From Bacteroidales bacterium (lineage in GTDB: Bacteria > Bacteroidota > Bacteroidia > Bacteroidales > WCHB1-69): a DNA stretch of 40,226 bases. The DNA is taken from positions 1 through 40,226 of the forward strand of contig JAILCI010000049.1 in NCBI GenBank assembly GCA_024686335.1, in the 5' to 3' direction. A program made the translations under genes and the position numbers. Positions 24,217 through 32,056 of the stretch are shown here, piece by piece (positions within the stretch are counted from its first letter, which is position 1; each line of letters begins with the position of its first letter). The notes under the pieces are model-generated. The model was not told the origin of the DNA, did not search any database, and saw nothing but the letters and a program-made list of their open reading frames with translations.

Positions 24217-24900
24217 ATGAGTCCTATCATAAAAGATTACTATACGAAATCCATTCGATTGACACCGAATGGATTTTCGCTTTTTAGTTTGGAGGATGGC
24301 CGTCTCAGAAGAGAGGATTATAATAATGAAGAAAATGTCCTCCTCACGCAAAAAGCGCCTGTTTTTTTTAACCTTTCAGAAGGTGACGAGACTCCGATAG
24401 ATGTTGTCGTGGGCACGCATGTTCCCATGCTCATCCCGGATATTATCTATGATGAGGCCAAGATGAAGGATTATCTGGCTATGCAGTTCGATATTTCCCA
24501 GTTGGGCGAGGCTTTTGCTGACCAGTTGGGCCTATATCGTTCGCTCTATTTCTTGACACAGAACGAATGTGACACGCTCAAGTCTATCCCGTTTAAGCCC
24601 GTCTTCAAGAGTGAGGCCACGATTCTTTATGACTTTCTGCTTCATAAGTCTAACAATGACGCCGTTTTGCTCTCAGTCAACGATGGCTATGTGGACTATT
24701 TCGTGATGCATGCCAACGCCCCTGCGATGGTGAACCGTTTTACAAAGACGGAGAATGTCGACATCTTGTACTATTCACTCAATTGTGTTCAGCAGTTCGG
24801 ATTGACCGAGCCGACCATGTACGTTCATTATTTCAATGCGCCGAATCGAAAGCTCAACGATCTGCTCCGCCGTTATCACACTAATGTAGTAGTCTTGTAG
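24217..24900 (+). CDS. DUF3822 family protein
   Basis: The product from ATG 24217 has 227 residues. A TTG at 24196 is in frame but would overlap the upstream gene, so I chose 24217. The N-terminus KSIRLTPNGFSLFSL, the central VGTHVPMLIPDIIYDE and the C-terminal YYSLNCVQQFGL fit the DUF3822 family, which I recall as an actin-like ATPase-fold relative found beside rsmD in Bacteroidota. The stop codon at 24898-24900 is followed by rsmD 1 bp later, so the two are coupled. The start of this gene contains a perfect inverted repeat (see 24247-24276). Function unknown. Confidence 0.85.
   Translation: MSPIIKDYYTKSIRLTPNGFSLFSLEDGRLRREDYNNEENVLLTQKAPVFFNLSEGDETPIDVVVGTHVPMLIPDIIYDEAKMKDYLAMQFDISQLGEAFADQLGLYRSLYFLTQNECDTLKSIPFKPVFKSEATILYDFLLHKSNNDAVLLSVNDGYVDYFVMHANAPAMVNRFTKTENVDILYYSLNCVQQFGLTEPTMYVHYFNAPNRKLNDLLRRYHTNVVVL
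24247..24276 (+). terminator. Possible intragenic terminator or attenuator hairpin
   Basis: AAATCCATTCG and CGAATGGATTT form a perfect 11-bp stem with an 8-nt loop, followed by TCGCTTTTTA. It sits about 40 bp after the stop of the 225-residue gene and inside codons 11-20 of the DUF3822 gene. Terminator function is inference; the pairing is exact. Confidence 0.4.
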
Positions 24901-24901
24901 T

Positions 24902-25471
24902 ATGAGAATTATCAGCGGGAAAAACAAGGGAAGGCATATCGTGGCTCCGACTAACCTGCCAGTGCGCCCCACGACCGACATGGCCAAGGAGAGTCTGTTC
25001 AATATCTTGAACAATTATTTCTATTTTGACCGTGTCGAGGTGCTGGATCTGTTCACAGGAACGGGAAACATCACCTATGAGTTTGCCTCCCGTGAAGCTA
25101 AGTCTGTTGTGTCCGTTGATATCGATGTCCACTGCACCAACTTTGTCAAAAGGATGATAGAGGACTTGAAGTACAAGCAGGTCTCTGTCATACGTCAGGA
25201 TGCTTTCGCTTATACAGCCGCTTCCCATCGCAAGTTTGATATCATCTTCGCGGATCCTCCATACCAGATGGAGAACATTGAGCAGATTGTTAAAAATGTG
25301 TTCGATAATGAGATGTTGAAACCAGATGGATGGTTGGTGTTGGAACATTCCAACGAGTATGATTTTTCAGAGCATCCGGCATTTTATGACCATCGTTGTT
25401 ATGGACGAGTGAACTTTACATTCTTTGTCAACATGACTGAGGATGAAGATGCGAAAGAAGAAAAAGAGTAG
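24902..25471 (+). CDS. rsmD: 16S rRNA (guanine(966)-N2)-methyltransferase RsmD
   Basis: RsmD methylates N2 of G966 in 16S rRNA during small-subunit assembly, using S-adenosylmethionine. The 189 residues begin with RIISGKNKGR and RPTTDMAKESLFNIL, both family signatures. The SAM-binding motif I is LDLFTGTGNITYEFASR, with VVSVDID as motif II. The catalytic motif is DPPY at residues 118-121. It starts 1 bp after the DUF3822 stop and pth follows 3 bp after it, so the three are probably one operon. Confidence 0.95.
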   Translation: MRIISGKNKGRHIVAPTNLPVRPTTDMAKESLFNILNNYFYFDRVEVLDLFTGTGNITYEFASREAKSVVSVDIDVHCTNFVKRMIEDLKYKQVSVIRQDAFAYTAASHRKFDIIFADPPYQMENIEQIVKNVFDNEMLKPDGWLVLEHSNEYDFSEHPAFYDHRCYGRVNFTFFVNMTEDEDAKEEKE

Positions 25472-25474
25472 ATT

Positions 25475-26065
25475 ATGAATGAGAAAAAGTTTCTGATTGT
25501 GGGTTTAGGCAATGCCGAGCAGCAGTATGCCGGCACTCGTCATAACTATGGGTTTGAGGTGGTCAATGCCCTGGCAAATAAGTTGGGTGCCACTTTCAAG
25601 AACGACAGGCTGGCCTATATGGCGAAAGCTAACTTCAAGGGCCGTCAGCTGGTGATGATCATGCCGACAACCTATATGAATCTTAGTGGCAAGGCTGTTA
25701 AACACTGGCTCAATGCTGAGGAAGTTGCTCCAGAGCGCTGTCTGGTGGTTTGTGATGACCTTGACCTTCCTGTAGGTACTATCAAAATAAAACCCAAGGG
25801 TGGGGGAGGGTCACATAACGGCTTAAACAACATTATTGAATTGTTGGGTCATTCTAATTTTCCACGTTTGCGTTGTGGTATCGGAAAAGATTTCGCCCGT
25901 GGTTACCAGGTTGATTATGTTCTCGGAAGATTCTCTTCGGAAGAGATGAAACTGATAGAACCTTGTATTGAACGAGCCACTGAGGCTATTAAATTGTTTA
26001 CTACGGATGGTCTTGAGCGTGCCATGTTGTTTTGTAATACCAAAACTGATAATCCTGAAAAATAA
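25475..26065 (+). CDS. pth: Peptidyl-tRNA hydrolase
   Basis: Pth frees tRNA from peptidyl-tRNA that drops off the ribosome. The 196 residues have the active-site set: Asn13 and His23 in GLGNAEQQYAGTRHNYGF, Asn69 in PTTYMNLSG, Asp94 in CDDLDLPVG, and Asn115 in GGGGSHNGLNNI. The usual NPG after GLG is NAE here, a minor change. It is 3 bp behind rsmD and 5 bp ahead of an outer-membrane protein gene. Confidence 0.96.
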   Translation: MNEKKFLIVGLGNAEQQYAGTRHNYGFEVVNALANKLGATFKNDRLAYMAKANFKGRQLVMIMPTTYMNLSGKAVKHWLNAEEVAPERCLVVCDDLDLPVGTIKIKPKGGGGSHNGLNNIIELLGHSNFPRLRCGIGKDFARGYQVDYVLGRFSSEEMKLIEPCIERATEAIKLFTTDGLERAMLFCNTKTDNPEK

Positions 26066-26070
26066 TTGAT

Positions 26071-26670
26071 ATGAAAAAAGTCATTCTTTATACGGTCCTT
26101 TTCATGACATTTATAACTGGCACGGCCCAAATACCGCATCAAAATTGGTATCAAGCGGGATTTAAGATTTCTGCCAGCCTGCCGACAAATCGTATATACT
26201 CTGTGGAGAATGATTATCTGAGTTCTCTTATCGCTGCCGATTTCGGAGCTTTCTTCCGTGCGGGCAAATATGTCTATGGCGAAATTGGCTTCGGATATGC
26301 ATTTTATAAAGGTGACTATACGATAATGGCTGAAGATGGAACCATTCCTACAGACCCGACTCGCGTGGAGTTGCGTCATCTCCAAATACCGATCAAGGCT
26401 GTAGGCAATATCCCGTTGTCCCGCTCGTTCACTTTGCTGCCTTTTGCCGGTATCATCTGGCAACCCGTCATTAAGGTGACTGGCAATGAAATTGGTTATA
26501 ATAAGAATACCCTTACGACAAATCCAGTGCTTTTCACCACTGGTGTAGACCTAAAAGTCGGTCCGATTGTTTTTGGTGTCAATTATCGCTATTCTTTGAT
26601 GAAATTCTTCCGAAATAAGGATGGGAAACATCCTCAATATGTGAATCTTTGTGTTGGTTTTCAGCTCTAA
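26071..26670 (+). CDS. Outer-membrane beta-barrel protein
   Basis: The 199 residues have a signal peptide (about 1-20, ending ITGTAQ) followed by alternating hydrophobic strands rich in Gly, Tyr and Phe, for example YVYGEIGFGYAFYKGDYTI, and end in an aromatic-rich strand (VNLCVGFQL). This fits the PorT/OMP_b-brl group of small Bacteroidota barrels with about eight strands. It starts 5 bp after pth, so it is probably in that operon. The ligand and role are unknown. Confidence 0.8.
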   Translation: MKKVILYTVLFMTFITGTAQIPHQNWYQAGFKISASLPTNRIYSVENDYLSSLIAADFGAFFRAGKYVYGEIGFGYAFYKGDYTIMAEDGTIPTDPTRVELRHLQIPIKAVGNIPLSRSFTLLPFAGIIWQPVIKVTGNEIGYNKNTLTTNPVLFTTGVDLKVGPIVFGVNYRYSLMKFFRNKDGKHPQYVNLCVGFQL

Positions 26671-26710
26671 ATGATTGACAATCAGGGTGAATTTCAAACT
26701 CAAAAAAGTT

Positions 26711-26741
26711 TTTGAGAATTTTAAAATAAATACTATTTTTG
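26711..26741 (+). promoter_or_regulatory. Bacteroidota promoter for the tRNA-Val pair
   Basis: TTTG at 26711-26714, a 19-bp spacer and TATTTTTG at 26734-26741 match the consensus fully. The first tRNA begins 18 bp after the -7 box. Confidence 0.85.
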
Positions 26742-26758
26742 CCACGCTTTTCAGCAAA

Positions 26759-26833
26759 GGGAGCTTAGCTCAGTTGGTTTAGAGCATCTGCCTTACAAGC
26801 AGAGGGTCACAGGTTCGACTCCTGTAGCTCCCA
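26759..26833 (+). tRNA. tRNA-Val (anticodon UAC), copy 1
   Basis: The cloverleaf is complete: acceptor GGGAGCT pairs with AGCTCCC, the anticodon stem TCTGC/GCAGA holds loop CTTACAA, and the anticodon TAC is at 26794-26796, reading GUA-type Val codons. T-arm GTTCGACTC is normal. The 3' CCA is not encoded (ACAAAA follows). Confidence 0.97.
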
Positions 26834-26858
26834 CAAAACATATTTTCAGCCCCATATT

Positions 26859-26936
26859 GGGAGCTTAGCTCAGTTGGTTTAGAGCATCTGCCTTACAAGC
26901 AGAGGGTCACAGGTTCGACTCCTGTAGCTCCCACCA
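26859..26936 (+). tRNA. tRNA-Val (anticodon UAC), copy 2, with encoded CCA
   Basis: The 75-nt body is identical to copy 1, 100 bp downstream; anticodon TAC is at 26894-26896. This copy is followed directly by CCA (26934-26936), unlike copy 1. A terminator begins 3 bp later. Confidence 0.97.
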
Positions 26937-26938
26937 GG

Positions 26939-26966
26939 AACTCACCGAAATCGGTGAGTTTTTTTG
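26939..26966 (+). terminator. Rho-independent terminator after the tRNA-Val pair
   Basis: AACTCACCGA and TCGGTGAGTT form a 10-bp stem followed by a T run. Confidence 0.92.
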
Positions 26967-27009
26967 TGCCCTTTATACCAATTTCCGTGCTTTTTTCGTT
27001 AAATAATCG

Positions 27010-27017
27010 TATCTTTG
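27010..27017 (+). promoter_or_regulatory. Predicted -7 element TATCTTTG before the TlpA-like gene
   Basis: TATCTTTG fits TAnnTTTG, 21 bp before the start codon. The -33 region is T-rich without a clear TTTG at the ideal distance. Confidence 0.55.
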
Positions 27018-27038
27018 CCGCCTTAAAAATTCGATACA

Positions 27039-28727
27039 ATGAAAAGTGTAAAGCACATCATCTTAACAGTATTAGTATTTTTTTCTCTGACAAGTTTTTT
27101 GATGGCACAGGCTCCCGCCACAATCCACGTTACCTTGAAGAACAATAGCTTCAAACATGTGGATTTGAAAAATGCCTATGGCGATGATAAGACCTATATG
27201 TCTGCTGATATCGTAAACGATCAGTTTACTATAAAGCCAACTTTGGCCAACGATATTTATCGGTTTATGTTCGATAATAATAAAAGCATGCTTCTCGTCA
27301 TTACGCCCGGTGAGAAAATGGAATTGGTTATGGATGCCAATGATCTTACGGTCATTGATAGCACCTCAGGTTCATCATCTATGGCTTTCGTGAAGAAAAC
27401 GACAGATCTTCTCACTCAGCGCAAACATACGCTTGACAGTCTGAACAATGCTTTGCAGCACGATGACGCCCAGAAATATTGGGCTGTCACCGCCCAGAGT
27501 GTCAATCTCTTCACCCAGACGAATAATGATGTAGACAACTATATCAAATCAGCCTATCGCAATGCTGACACCTTGAACCAGTTGATTAAGACCTATGCTC
27601 CCAACGGTAAGGTGAAGGGTTCGGATCTGGATCTTTTCGTTGAGAATGCCAATAAGCAACTCAAAAAATTGGAGATGAACTACACACCGTTCTCTAACTA
27701 TCTGGAGAATGTCAATAAATACTATGATTTCTCTAAAGACCGTCAGAGCGGATACAGTGATTTCTATTATTCTCTGGACAACTATATTGATGAAGTCAAT
27801 GGTCGTCATCGCATGGCTGAGAACTCTCTTGGTAATGTGATGAAGGATGTTCCTAGTCTGTTGTCCGTCTACGACAGTTTGGCCTTTAATGGTCTTCTAA
27901 CAAAGAAGGCAAATAAGAACATGTGGGCCAATATGGTGATTTCAAAACTTGGTGAGAAGTTGCCGACAGCTCTCTCTTCAGAGTCTTTTTATCAATCCAG
28001 TATGCAGAAACACGATAATGCTGCAGCTTTGGTCACTTCGTCTCAAGGTTATGTTCGAGAGATTGTGGATAAATATCAGAAGCAGTATAACGAGTGTGAT
28101 GCTTACGTGAACAATAAGGTTAAAGAGGCTATCTTGGAGAACAAGAGCGACATTGCCACCGCGATGTTTGTCGACATGTTTCCGCGCGAGCAGAATGCAT
28201 CTCTGCATAAGGATGTCTTTACTGCTTTGCACGCCAAGTATCCGAATCATCCTATTGTAAAAGAGCGTTGGAACATCATCAATTCACCTGCTGGTAAGAC
28301 CAGTGTGGGCGCCATTGCTCCCGATTTGGAATTTCCGAATCCCGACGGCAAAATGCTGAAATTGTCTGATCTTCGCGGTAAGGTGGTCTTGGTTGACTTC
28401 TGGGCTTCCTGGTGCGGCCCTTGCCGTCGTGAGAGTCCCAATGTTCGCAAAGTATACAGCATGTATCATGACAAAGGATTCGAGGTTTTCAGTGTCTCAT
28501 TGGACCGCGATGCCAATGCATGGAAGGGAGCAATTGAGTCCGACAAGTTGGTGTGGCCGTATCACGTTAGCGATTTGAAGCAGTGGCAATCTCAGGCTGC
28601 TGCCATCTACGGTGTGCGTTCTATTCCGGCTATGTTCTTGCTGGATAGAGAGGGCCGTATCGTGGCTAAAGACTTGCGTGGCGAGGCTTTGGAGCGTGCC
28701 GTAAAGCAACTTATTGAGCAAGAGTAA
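27039..28727 (+). CDS. TlpA-like periplasmic thiol-disulphide oxidoreductase with DUF4369-like N-terminal region
   Basis: The 562 residues start with a signal peptide (about 1-24, ending FLMAQ). Residues about 25-110 resemble the DUF4369-type beta domain often found before Bacteroidota TlpA domains. Residues about 110-420 are helical and less familiar. The C-terminal 140 residues are a thioredoxin-fold TlpA/AhpC-TSA domain: PDLEFPNPDG, LRGKVVLVDFWASWCGPCRRE (the CXXC at about 458-461), and the cis-Pro loop GVRSIPAMFLLD. It should reduce or rearrange disulphides in the periplasm; partners are unknown. The neighbouring surface proteins contain many cysteines, but a link is speculation. Confidence 0.9.
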   Translation: MKSVKHIILTVLVFFSLTSFLMAQAPATIHVTLKNNSFKHVDLKNAYGDDKTYMSADIVNDQFTIKPTLANDIYRFMFDNNKSMLLVITPGEKMELVMDANDLTVIDSTSGSSSMAFVKKTTDLLTQRKHTLDSLNNALQHDDAQKYWAVTAQSVNLFTQTNNDVDNYIKSAYRNADTLNQLIKTYAPNGKVKGSDLDLFVENANKQLKKLEMNYTPFSNYLENVNKYYDFSKDRQSGYSDFYYSLDNYIDEVNGRHRMAENSLGNVMKDVPSLLSVYDSLAFNGLLTKKANKNMWANMVISKLGEKLPTALSSESFYQSSMQKHDNAAALVTSSQGYVREIVDKYQKQYNECDAYVNNKVKEAILENKSDIATAMFVDMFPREQNASLHKDVFTALHAKYPNHPIVKERWNIINSPAGKTSVGAIAPDLEFPNPDGKMLKLSDLRGKVVLVDFWASWCGPCRRESPNVRKVYSMYHDKGFEVFSVSLDRDANAWKGAIESDKLVWPYHVSDLKQWQSQAAAIYGVRSIPAMFLLDREGRIVAKDLRGEALERAVKQLIEQE

Positions 28728-28751
28728 TCAATAAGTGATGCGCTAAAAAAC

Positions 28752-28788
28752 AACAGGCTGATCCGAAAGGGTCAGCCTGTTTTGTTTT
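28752..28788 (+). terminator. Bidirectional terminator between convergent genes
   Basis: AACAGGCTGATCC pairs with GGGTCAGCCTGTT around GAAA, with T runs on the plus strand and an A run (T on the minus strand) at 28745-28750. It serves the TlpA-like gene and the convergent threonine dehydrogenase gene. Confidence 0.9.
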
Positions 28789-28806
28789 GATAAGGGGAAC
28801 TGGAGA

Positions 28807-29760
28807 TTATTTCTTCAGTTTCTCGCCCAACACCTTGAGCATATCGACGGTCATGGCCGGCAGGTCGTAGGTGGGTTTGAAGCCCCACTCCTCGCGAGCA
28901 CAGTGGTCGTCCATCTGGTTTGGCCAGGAGTCAGCGATGGCTTGACGAAGTTCGTCGTACTTGTACTCCATCTTGAAGTCGGGGACGTGTTTCTTGATCT
29001 CGTTGTAGATCATGTCCGGCTCGAAGCTCATGGCGGTGATGTTGAAGGAGTTTCTGTGAAACAGTTTGGAAGGATCAGCTTCCATGAGGTCCATAGCGGC
29101 CTTCAATGCGTCGGGCATGTACATCATGTCCATGAAGGTGCCTTTTGCGATAGGGCAGGTGAAGGTTTCGCCCTTGACAGCGGCGTAATAGATCTCCACA
29201 GCGTAGTCGGTGGTGCCGCCGCCAGGAAGGGTTACATTGGAGATGAGGCCCGGGAAACGGACTGAACGGGTGTCCACACCAAAACGTTTGAAGTAGTAAT
29301 CGCTCAGCAACTCGCCAGTCACCTTGGTAACGCCGTAGATGGTCTTGGGGCGTTGGATGGTGTCTTGCGGAGTCATGTCGTGCGGGGTTTCCGGACCGAA
29401 AGCGCCGATGGAGCTAGGAGTGAACACGGCGCATCCGCATTCGCGGGCAACTTCCAAACAGTTGATCAGTGCACCGATGCCGACATTCCAGCCAAGCATA
29501 GGATTTGCCTCTGCCTTTGCAGACAGAATAGCGGCCATATTGTAGATGGCGTCAATGTTATATTTCTTAACAGCGTCAGCAATGTCTTGTGCATTTGTGG
29601 CGTCAATTTTACAGGAAGGACCAGCATCTGCCAAATCACCCTTCAAAGGATACATAAGGTCGGCAGCTACAACGTTGTCCGTACCATATCTTTCACGCAA
29701 TGCCGGCGTTAACTCTGAACCAATCTGTCCACAAGCGCCGATAACTAATATCTTTTTCAT
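28807..29760 (-). CDS. L-threonine 3-dehydrogenase, SDR (GDP-mannose/UDP-epimerase-like) type
   Basis: The 317-residue protein has an extended-SDR fold. The NAD-binding GACGQIG is at residues 8-14, an Asp (34) follows the second strand, the catalytic Ser lies in TPSSIGAFGP (about 116-117), and the YGVTK motif has Tyr142 and Lys146. The phrases SIGAFGPETP and QRPKTIYGVTK are typical of the bacterial/vertebrate SDR-type threonine dehydrogenases that oxidise L-threonine to 2-amino-3-ketobutyrate, rather than UDP-glucose epimerases. The matching 2-amino-3-ketobutyrate CoA ligase is not in the window. It is transcribed alone, convergent with the TlpA-like gene and divergent from the class V aminotransferase gene. 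Confidence 0.88.
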   Translation of the reverse strand: MKKILVIGACGQIGSELTPALRERYGTDNVVAADLMYPLKGDLADAGPSCKIDATNAQDIADAVKKYNIDAIYNMAAILSAKAEANPMLGWNVGIGALINCLEVARECGCAVFTPSSIGAFGPETPHDMTPQDTIQRPKTIYGVTKVTGELLSDYYFKRFGVDTRSVRFPGLISNVTLPGGGTTDYAVEIYYAAVKGETFTCPIAKGTFMDMMYMPDALKAAMDLMEADPSKLFHRNSFNITAMSFEPDMIYNEIKKHVPDFKMEYKYDELRQAIADSWPNQMDDHCAREEWGFKPTYDLPAMTVDMLKVLGEKLKK

Positions 29761-29798
29761 CTTTTTATTGATTAAAATTGACTGTTTTAAAGAGGACG

Positions 29799-29806
29799 CA
29801 AAAATA
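29799..29806 (-). promoter_or_regulatory. Predicted -7 element (TATTTTTG on minus strand) for the threonine dehydrogenase gene
   Basis: CAAAAATA on the plus strand is TATTTTTG read on the minus strand, 38 bp before the start codon at 29760. The -33 box is not clear. Confidence 0.5.
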
Positions 29807-29893
29807 CAAAATTATATCCTCTATTGTGCAGTATACTGATTTTTTTATCGTGGAAAAATAGCGCATATTCTTGTAATAAATTCTGTAAAAACC

Positions 29894-29925
29894 TTTGGTA
29901 AGGTTGATAAAAAATGTTATCTTTG
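29894..29925 (+). promoter_or_regulatory. Bacteroidota promoter for the class V aminotransferase gene
   Basis: TTTG at 29894-29897, a 20-bp spacer and TATCTTTG at 29918-29925 match the consensus. The start codon is 25 bp further. Confidence 0.75.
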
Positions 29926-29950
29926 CCGCTTGTTTTAAAAGACGCTAGTT

Positions 29951-31105
29951 ATGATATATTTAGACAATTCCGCAACATCCTATCCTAAGCCCGATGTGGT
30001 TTATGATTTCATGAATTCATTTTACAAAGAGCATGGTGTGAGTCCCGGTCGTGCTGGCTATGATGCTGGTATCGAGACTGGCGAGGTCTTGACAGACTGT
30101 CGTCGTCTGCTCACGAAGATGTTTAACGGTGGTACTGATGAGCGCCGTCTGACCTTCAGCTACAATGCCACTGATTCTTTGAACATGTTGATTCAAGGTC
30201 TGGTACGCAAGGGTGGCCACGTAATTACCACTATGCTGGAGCACAACTCTGTTTTGCGTCCTCTCTATCACATGGAGTTGGCCGGTATCACAGAGGTGAC
30301 CTATCTGCCTTTCGACGAGGCTGGTTATGTGCATCCTGAGGATTTCGAGAAAGCCATTAAACCCAACACCAATTTGATTGTTTGTACTCAGTGCTCCAAT
30401 GTGATTGGTACGGTGCAACCTATCAAAGAGATTGGAAAGGTTTGCAAGGAACATGGTATTACCTTCGTAGTTGACGGTAGCCAAGGCGCTGGTGCAGTGG
30501 TTATGGATATGATCGACTATAACGTGGATGCATACGCTTTCACGGGTCACAAATGTCTGATGGGACCGACCGGTATCGGTGGTTCTTATGTTCGCGAGGG
30601 TGTAGAGGTGATCCAAACCCGTTTCGGTGGCACGGGCGTGCGTTCTGCACAGCGTACCCACCTCGAGGAATATCCTTACCGTCTTGAGACCGGTACCATT
30701 AACATGTTGGGTATCAGTGGTCTTTATGCTGGTGCTAAATGGGTGTTGGAACATGGTATTGAAAATATCCACGCTCAAGAGATGAAATTGTGGAAGAAAC
30801 TGCGTGATGGTATTCGCGACGTGGAGGGTGTCACCGTTTATTGTGCTACCACTACTGAAAACCAGAACCCTGTTCTTTCTATCAATATTAAGGGCTTTGA
30901 GTCTATCGACGTAGGTACCATGCTGGATGTTGACTACAACATCGCATGCCGTACTGGTCTGCAGTGTGCCCCGCTGGTACACGAGCGCCTCGGAACTCTG
31001 CCGATCGACGGTACCGTTCGTCTCAGTATCGGTGCATTTAACACCGAAGCTGATATCGACGCTTGCATCGAGGCTGTTAAAGAGATTGCAGCTCTTAAAA
31101 ACTAA
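29951..31105 (+). CDS. Class V aminotransferase, cysteine desulfurase-like (TIGR01977-like)
   Basis: The 384 residues start MIYLDNSATSYPKP, typical of cysteine desulfurases and the EF2568-type subfamily. The PLP lysine is Lys201 in FTGHKCLMGP, the Asp for the pyridine nitrogen is in VDGSQGAGA, and Cys339 in RTGLQCAPL is at the place of the sulfur-carrying cysteine. In SufS/IscS the ring-stacking residue is His in a THxSN or HANNE motif; here the sequence reads TQCSNVIGT, with Gln147 and an extra Cys148. The reaction may therefore differ from cysteine desulfuration, or another residue may take over. No sufBCD or iscU gene is nearby, and the EamA transporter gene follows after 12 bp. Confidence 0.85.
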   Translation: MIYLDNSATSYPKPDVVYDFMNSFYKEHGVSPGRAGYDAGIETGEVLTDCRRLLTKMFNGGTDERRLTFSYNATDSLNMLIQGLVRKGGHVITTMLEHNSVLRPLYHMELAGITEVTYLPFDEAGYVHPEDFEKAIKPNTNLIVCTQCSNVIGTVQPIKEIGKVCKEHGITFVVDGSQGAGAVVMDMIDYNVDAYAFTGHKCLMGPTGIGGSYVREGVEVIQTRFGGTGVRSAQRTHLEEYPYRLETGTINMLGISGLYAGAKWVLEHGIENIHAQEMKLWKKLRDGIRDVEGVTVYCATTTENQNPVLSINIKGFESIDVGTMLDVDYNIACRTGLQCAPLVHERLGTLPIDGTVRLSIGAFNTEADIDACIEAVKEIAALKN

Positions 31106-31117
31106 TACTTGTCGTGC

Positions 31118-32017
31118 ATGACACGCGATAAGAAGTGGGTCGGACATCTTGCGGCCTTGGCCACCTATATCATTTTCGGTATCAATCCGAATTGTTCCAA
31201 GGTGGTAGTCCCGCAGTATATGACCCCAGAATGCTACACCGCTGTCCGGATGTTGTTCGGGACAGCGGTGTTTTGGTTACTCTCCTTCTTCGTGCCTTAT
31301 GAGCGTGTTAAGAAGAAGGACTGGCCGCTCTTCATCTTGGGTGGCGTCGTGATGGCGGGTACCCTGTACGCCTTCTCGGAAGCCTTCCTCTACACCTCGC
31401 CCTGCTATGTGTCGCTCGTTTCGGCAATGGCTCCCCTTATTGTTATGGTGATGGCTGCCATCTTCCTTAAGGAGCCAATTTCTTGGCGTAAGAGCACGGG
31501 TGTTTTATTCGGCATCTGCGGTGCCCTGATGATTGTGCTTTTCTCATGGGGCGTAGATGCCAACATGTCCGCAAAAGGCCTGATGTTCTGCTTTATCAAC
31601 ATCATTTTCTATGCTACCTATTTGCTCATTACCCGTAAAGTGTCTGGAGACTATTCACCTATCACTCTGATGCGTTGGATTTTCTTGATAGGGACACCAG
31701 TATGTGTGATATTGGCAGCCCCAACCTTCAAGACTTCAGTCTCTTTGATGTCACATGCCTCGCCGTTCGTCTATGTCAACCTCTTTACGGTGCTGATCTT
31801 TGCTACCATCGTCTCCTATTTCTTGTTGCCGACGGCGCTGCGTCACATCCGAGCTACGACGGTGAGCATGTACAGCAATCTTCAACCCATCGTCACTGCC
31901 TGTGTGGCAATAGCCGTGGGACAGGATGTTTTCACGTGGAACAAGCCCGTCGCCCTGGTGCTCATCATCATAGGTGTCTATTTGGTTACTACCTCGAGGG
32001 CGAAGGCGCAAGGATGA
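31118..32017 (+). CDS. EamA-family (DMT) transporter
   Basis: About 299 residues with roughly ten hydrophobic helices in two halves, as expected for the drug/metabolite transporter superfamily, for example PLFILGGVVMAGTLYAFSEA and LIVMVMAAIFLKEPISW. The EP and KE-P pattern at the end of the first half is common in EamA domains. I chose ATG 31118. A TTG nine bases upstream is also in frame but is less likely. It sits 12 bp after the class V aminotransferase gene and may be co-transcribed, so export of an amino-acid-related metabolite is possible. Substrate unknown. Confidence 0.88.
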   Translation: MTRDKKWVGHLAALATYIIFGINPNCSKVVVPQYMTPECYTAVRMLFGTAVFWLLSFFVPYERVKKKDWPLFILGGVVMAGTLYAFSEAFLYTSPCYVSLVSAMAPLIVMVMAAIFLKEPISWRKSTGVLFGICGALMIVLFSWGVDANMSAKGLMFCFINIIFYATYLLITRKVSGDYSPITLMRWIFLIGTPVCVILAAPTFKTSVSLMSHASPFVYVNLFTVLIFATIVSYFLLPTALRHIRATTVSMYSNLQPIVTACVAIAVGQDVFTWNKPVALVLIIIGVYLVTTSRAKAQG

Positions 32018-32029
32018 TCGTTTAAATAT

Positions 32030-32056
32030 AAAGGGACTGTTATTGGTCCCTTTTTT
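32030..32056 (+). terminator. Rho-independent terminator between convergent units
   Basis: AAAGGGAC and GTCCCTTT form an 8-bp stem with an 8-nt loop followed by T. The stop codon of the minus-strand pseudokinase gene abuts it (32055-32057), so the hairpin may serve both sides. Confidence 0.8.
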
